Below are positions 39,535-42,353 of a stretch of 42,353 nucleotides of DNA, one piece after another. This DNA is from Reticulitermes lucifugus (lineage: Eukaryota; Arthropoda; Insecta; Blattodea; Rhinotermitidae). The translations under genes were made by a program, and so were the position numbers. Each line of letters starts with the position of its first letter. The first letter of the stretch is position 1. The notes under the pieces were generated by a model. The model made no database searches, had not been told where the DNA came from, and saw nothing but the letters and a program-made list of their open reading frames with translations. The DNA is taken from NCBI GenBank assembly GCA_026260175.1, contig JAKCWW010004183.1, positions 388 through 42,740 of the forward strand, given 5' to 3'.

Positions 39535-41113
39535 CTAATAAAGGAAGAGAAATTTCATTAAGCTGATTAAACCCTATCCTTGTAAATCAATGGACTTTCC
39601 CATTTTATACTGAGAACTTGTATTAATATACTATTGCTTAAACTGTTTTCTGAGCACTCTGGGTTCCCTCTTTACTTAACACCATCTGCTTAAATTTATG
39701 AATCAAAAACTGTGTTGTAATGTACATTTTAAAACATCATGAGCAGTTTTGAGAAAATCACACACTTCATACAGCAGATATGTAGGATACGGTATGTGCA
39801 TAAGTAACAGAAACAAACGAACAAAAAACAACACTAACAACTACTACGAGTACAAAGAAGGTTCCAGTCTGCTATGATATGATGGTTTGTAGAATGGTAT
39901 ATAAGTACCAATGGTTTGAAGGAGACTGAAGCTGCTATCTTCAGGATAGTCCAAGAAGAGTCACAATGTTCATGTTTTGTGTTAGACTTGTTGAGAATAT
40001 GCATAAAAACTACACAAATCTTTGAGCACATCCACCATATTACCTTAATTTATAATAACACCTACATACCTATGAGTCTTGCTTCCCTATCTAACAACCT
40101 GGAAGGTGGCTCTGTTGTATCTGCCTTGCCCTCTTCCTCCGTATCAATTACAGGGTCTGTTGACTGTTGACTGCTGTCTCCAACCAGATCCCCGCTCTGG
40201 TCTGCCTTAGCCAGTTGGAGACGGACCTGTACCTCACCTGCTGACTTCAGTCGTGCCTGTAACTCTCGTACCTTAATTTCATCTTCTGACTGCCGTCGCT
40301 TGGACTCCATAAGTTGCTACAAAATACATATTAAAACCTTGTGTATTTTTCATATTTTAGGAGGGATGTAAAACTGCATCCCTTGCTACTGCAGCTTCAA
40401 GTGTGCCTACTGTACCAGCCATACATGGGGAAAACTATTTGTGGATGCTAGGAAATCAGCTGGTGCTGCATTTCATGGACTTGGATGAAAATTGTAATGG
40501 CTCATGTAACATGGTACCATTCCACATTACGCACTCCTAGTTCATCATTTGGTCAGACACTGCTCACAGAATAATAAACTGGTAGGGGGGAGCAGTGAAA
40601 AGGGTTCCTACATTACCTAATTTAATTCCGAACAGCTTAAATTTCCTTAGTTACGTCAGCTTCCAGATTGACATTATATGAATGGTAATGTACCTTATCT
40701 CTGGGATCAAAATAAGTTAGTCCAAATGTTCACCAATAGATATGACGCTGTTTCATCTGCACTCCTTGAAACAGGTAGTGCATATATAAACTTTTGTCTG
40801 TGAGTTCAGACTTCTGGTCACTGTACACATCACTTACAAACACTTCTTACAGATATTTAGGGTTGTCATTAATTTCACACTTTAAATTTATATAGATAAG
40901 AAATGTTCCCATTCCATTCCATTCCTCACAATACACGAACAGGTTAAAGCAAGATGCGCTTCCCAAACCTACTTGCTGCATTCCTTGGAGAGTCTGCTGC
41001 AACATTTTCATTTGCTTCTCCTTCTGTTCCAATTCAGCCTTGAGGTCAGATCTTACCAAGTCAACTTCATTTTTGTAAGCTTCCAATTGGCATCGTAAAC
41101 TGTCGTTCTCTTC
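39317..41113 (-). CDS. Ecto-NOX disulfide-thiol exchanger, 3' part (3 exons)
   Basis: Exons in transcript order are 41113-40973, 40316-40070 and 39534-39317, giving 201 C-terminal residues; the 5' exons are outside the window. ENOX proteins are cell-surface hydroquinone oxidases with protein disulfide-thiol exchange activity, and carry an RRM and a long coiled coil. Here we see the coiled coil, a variable acidic linker, and the diagnostic C-terminus TFLHVHPFGAGVDYVWSYLQ ... FPTVFRQELSGIGANMERRW. Recalled human ENOX1/2 reads TFLHVHPFGA-IEY and FKQE-TGVGA-LEKRW. Insects usually have one gene equally related to ENOX1 and ENOX2, so no numbered symbol is given. It is tail to tail with DNAI2. The intron 39535-40069 shows nothing else. 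Confidence 0.9.
40070..40316 (-). CDS. ENOX penultimate exon
   Basis: The acceptor is atgtattttgtag and the donor CTCATAG|GTATGT. Encodes QLMESKRRQSEDEIKVRELQ (coiled coil), an acidic Ser/Asp/Glu-rich linker, and SRLLDREARLIG leading into the last exon. Confidence 0.9.
40973..41113 (-). CDS. ENOX coiled-coil exon
   Basis: The acceptor is tggttcattttcag and the donor CAGCAA|GTAGGT, phase 0 at both ends. Encodes EENDSLRCQLEAYKNEVDLV through MKMLQQTLQGMQQ, a clear heptad coiled coil. Confidence 0.9.
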
Positions 41114-41749
41114 CTGAAAATGAACCAACATAGCAATAAAAATATCACACCGGTACATGAAACAAAATTACCTGCTTTTATGTTATGGACTGGTATGATA
41201 CTTCGGCCTGTGTTGACCTTTCACTGCTCTTGATAAGATCTGCAATGACAGGTGTATACTCCAGCCTGGTGTACACATATTTCCCAAATGAATCTCATAG
41301 GATTTTACATACCTCATTGGTCTTGTTTGTTACTGCAGATATAAATCTATTGTCAGCAACACTAACTGCGCTAGAGATAAAGTGCACACAAACATTTCTC
41401 TTGTATTCTGTAAACATAAAATACATCAAACACTTTTATAAGCAAAAGCCGTAAATCTTAATGAGATTTATATTTTATATTACATACGAATTCTCAATAA
41501 AATGAGCTACTTAAAAAAACAAAATTTTATTTGAGTTTCATGTAAATTATACTACAACAATACAGACTAGAATTAAATCTGCAGACAAATTTCAGTGTAG
41601 ACCACAAATCCCATAAAAAATTTCACAAATCCCATATTTCATCAAAATTTGTTGCATGCTATCCAAAATAAAATACACAGACAAACATGGCCTACCTCTT
41701 GTTTATACTTTTACTTGCACTTTGTACTAAAAATGCATCAATGGGTACT

Positions 41750-41850
41750 GGGGCTCTTCCCTGGAAGTAAAGCAGTCAAGACATGAAGCTGACTGCTCAC
41801 CTGCATATGCCTTTACAGCATGTTATAAGGACAACTTTACCTTTACCTTA
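41750..41850 (+). mobile_element. SINE, family 1, 3' fragment
   Basis: Reads tggaagtaaagcagtcaaga ... catatgcctttacagcatgt and ends aactttacctttacctta, the same tail as the copy ending at 33657. Confidence 0.6.
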
Positions 41851-42308
41851 CCAAGAATGCATGGAAGACAAAACACGGACTACAATATTATTTTAATGGT
41901 TTCCATCCATCTTTCTTCAGATTCATTTTTCTTCTGTACAGTCACCTTAACATTATTGTCGTGGTCATCTGCCCTATTGTGATGATGACAATATAATTCA
42001 AATGCTCACATAACAATTAAATCTGTACCACAAACAAAATTCAGAAAAAGTGAAATCTTCTCCAAACTCACTGCAGTGGTCAGTCTGACAGTGGCACTAG
42101 ACAGTTTTGTGATTTTAGATAACTTCAGGGGTTTTGAGAATGGTGCACTGAAGGCAATATTTGGGGGAAAGTTAGTGACATGCGGCTGCAGAAAATCATA
42201 TCATGGGAAGTTTCACAATGTGTACTCTTCACCAGTTATTATTAAGACAATCAAATTGGGAAGAACAAGATGGGCACAGCATGTTGTACCAACTTCCCTA
42301 AAATGCAT

Positions 42309-42311
<3 letters not shown>

Positions 42312-42353
<42 letters not shown>
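42312..42353. repeat. (CA)n microsatellite at the window edge
   Basis: An uninterrupted CA run of 42 bases reaches the end of the window, so its full length is unknown. Confidence 0.97.

Larger units (their letters stand above)
41114..42353. other. ENOX intron up to the window edge
   Basis: No further ENOX exon recognised. It contains a SINE family 1 tail (41750-41850) and a terminal CA microsatellite. Confidence 0.55.

Overview
The window is eukaryotic nuclear DNA from an insect. The genes have GT-AG introns of a few hundred to several thousand bases, the spacers are AT-rich, and the introns and spacers hold tRNA-headed SINEs and remnants of mariner, pogo/Tigger-like, hAT-like, piggyBac-like and LINE elements. 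The SINE types and the large introns resemble those of polyneopteran insects (termite, cockroach, orthopteroid). That placement is inference from memory and cannot be settled here. The assembly has two gaps, 253 N at 14071-14323 and 4 N at 24454-24457.

Four protein-coding genes can be reconstructed, three of them apparently complete. (1) TEDC2 (+, CDS 7097-11411, 4 exons, about 586 aa) encodes subunit 2 of the tubulin epsilon/delta complex. (2) AP5Z1 (-, CDS 24651 down to 12557, 12 exons, about 778 aa) encodes the zeta subunit of adaptor complex AP-5. (3) DNAI2 (+, CDS 25299-37357, 9 exons, 631 aa) encodes the outer-arm axonemal dynein intermediate chain 2. (4) The last three coding exons of an ENOX1/2-type ecto-NOX gene lie on - (41113 down to 39317); the rest is beyond the right edge. 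Intron phases agree at every proposed junction, which strongly supports the models. The weakest points are TEDC2 exon 1, AP5Z1 exon 1 and AP5Z1 exon 12.

Layout: 1-7096 is gene-free and full of palindromes, TIR elements and a diverged duplicated block. TEDC2 and AP5Z1 are tail to tail. AP5Z1 and DNAI2 are head to head, with 647 bp between start codons. DNAI2 and ENOX are tail to tail. The shared AP5Z1/DNAI2 5' region contains a 14-bp RFX-type X-box ending 97 bp before the DNAI2 start, which suggests DNAI2 belongs to the ciliary regulon.

TEDC2 (centriolar triplet microtubules) and DNAI2 (motile axoneme) are both cilium/flagellum genes. AP5Z1 is an endolysosomal trafficking gene. No CRISPR, operon or prokaryote-type system is present. 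The most notable features are the X-box; an insect AP5Z1 and TEDC2 (both, as I recall, missing from Drosophila); a truncated mariner that begins right after an AP5Z1 splice donor and is itself split by a pogo/Tigger-like MITE; a 30-bp minisatellite that repeats a 5' splice-site-like sequence next to a real donor; and a large foldback element in a DNAI2 intron.
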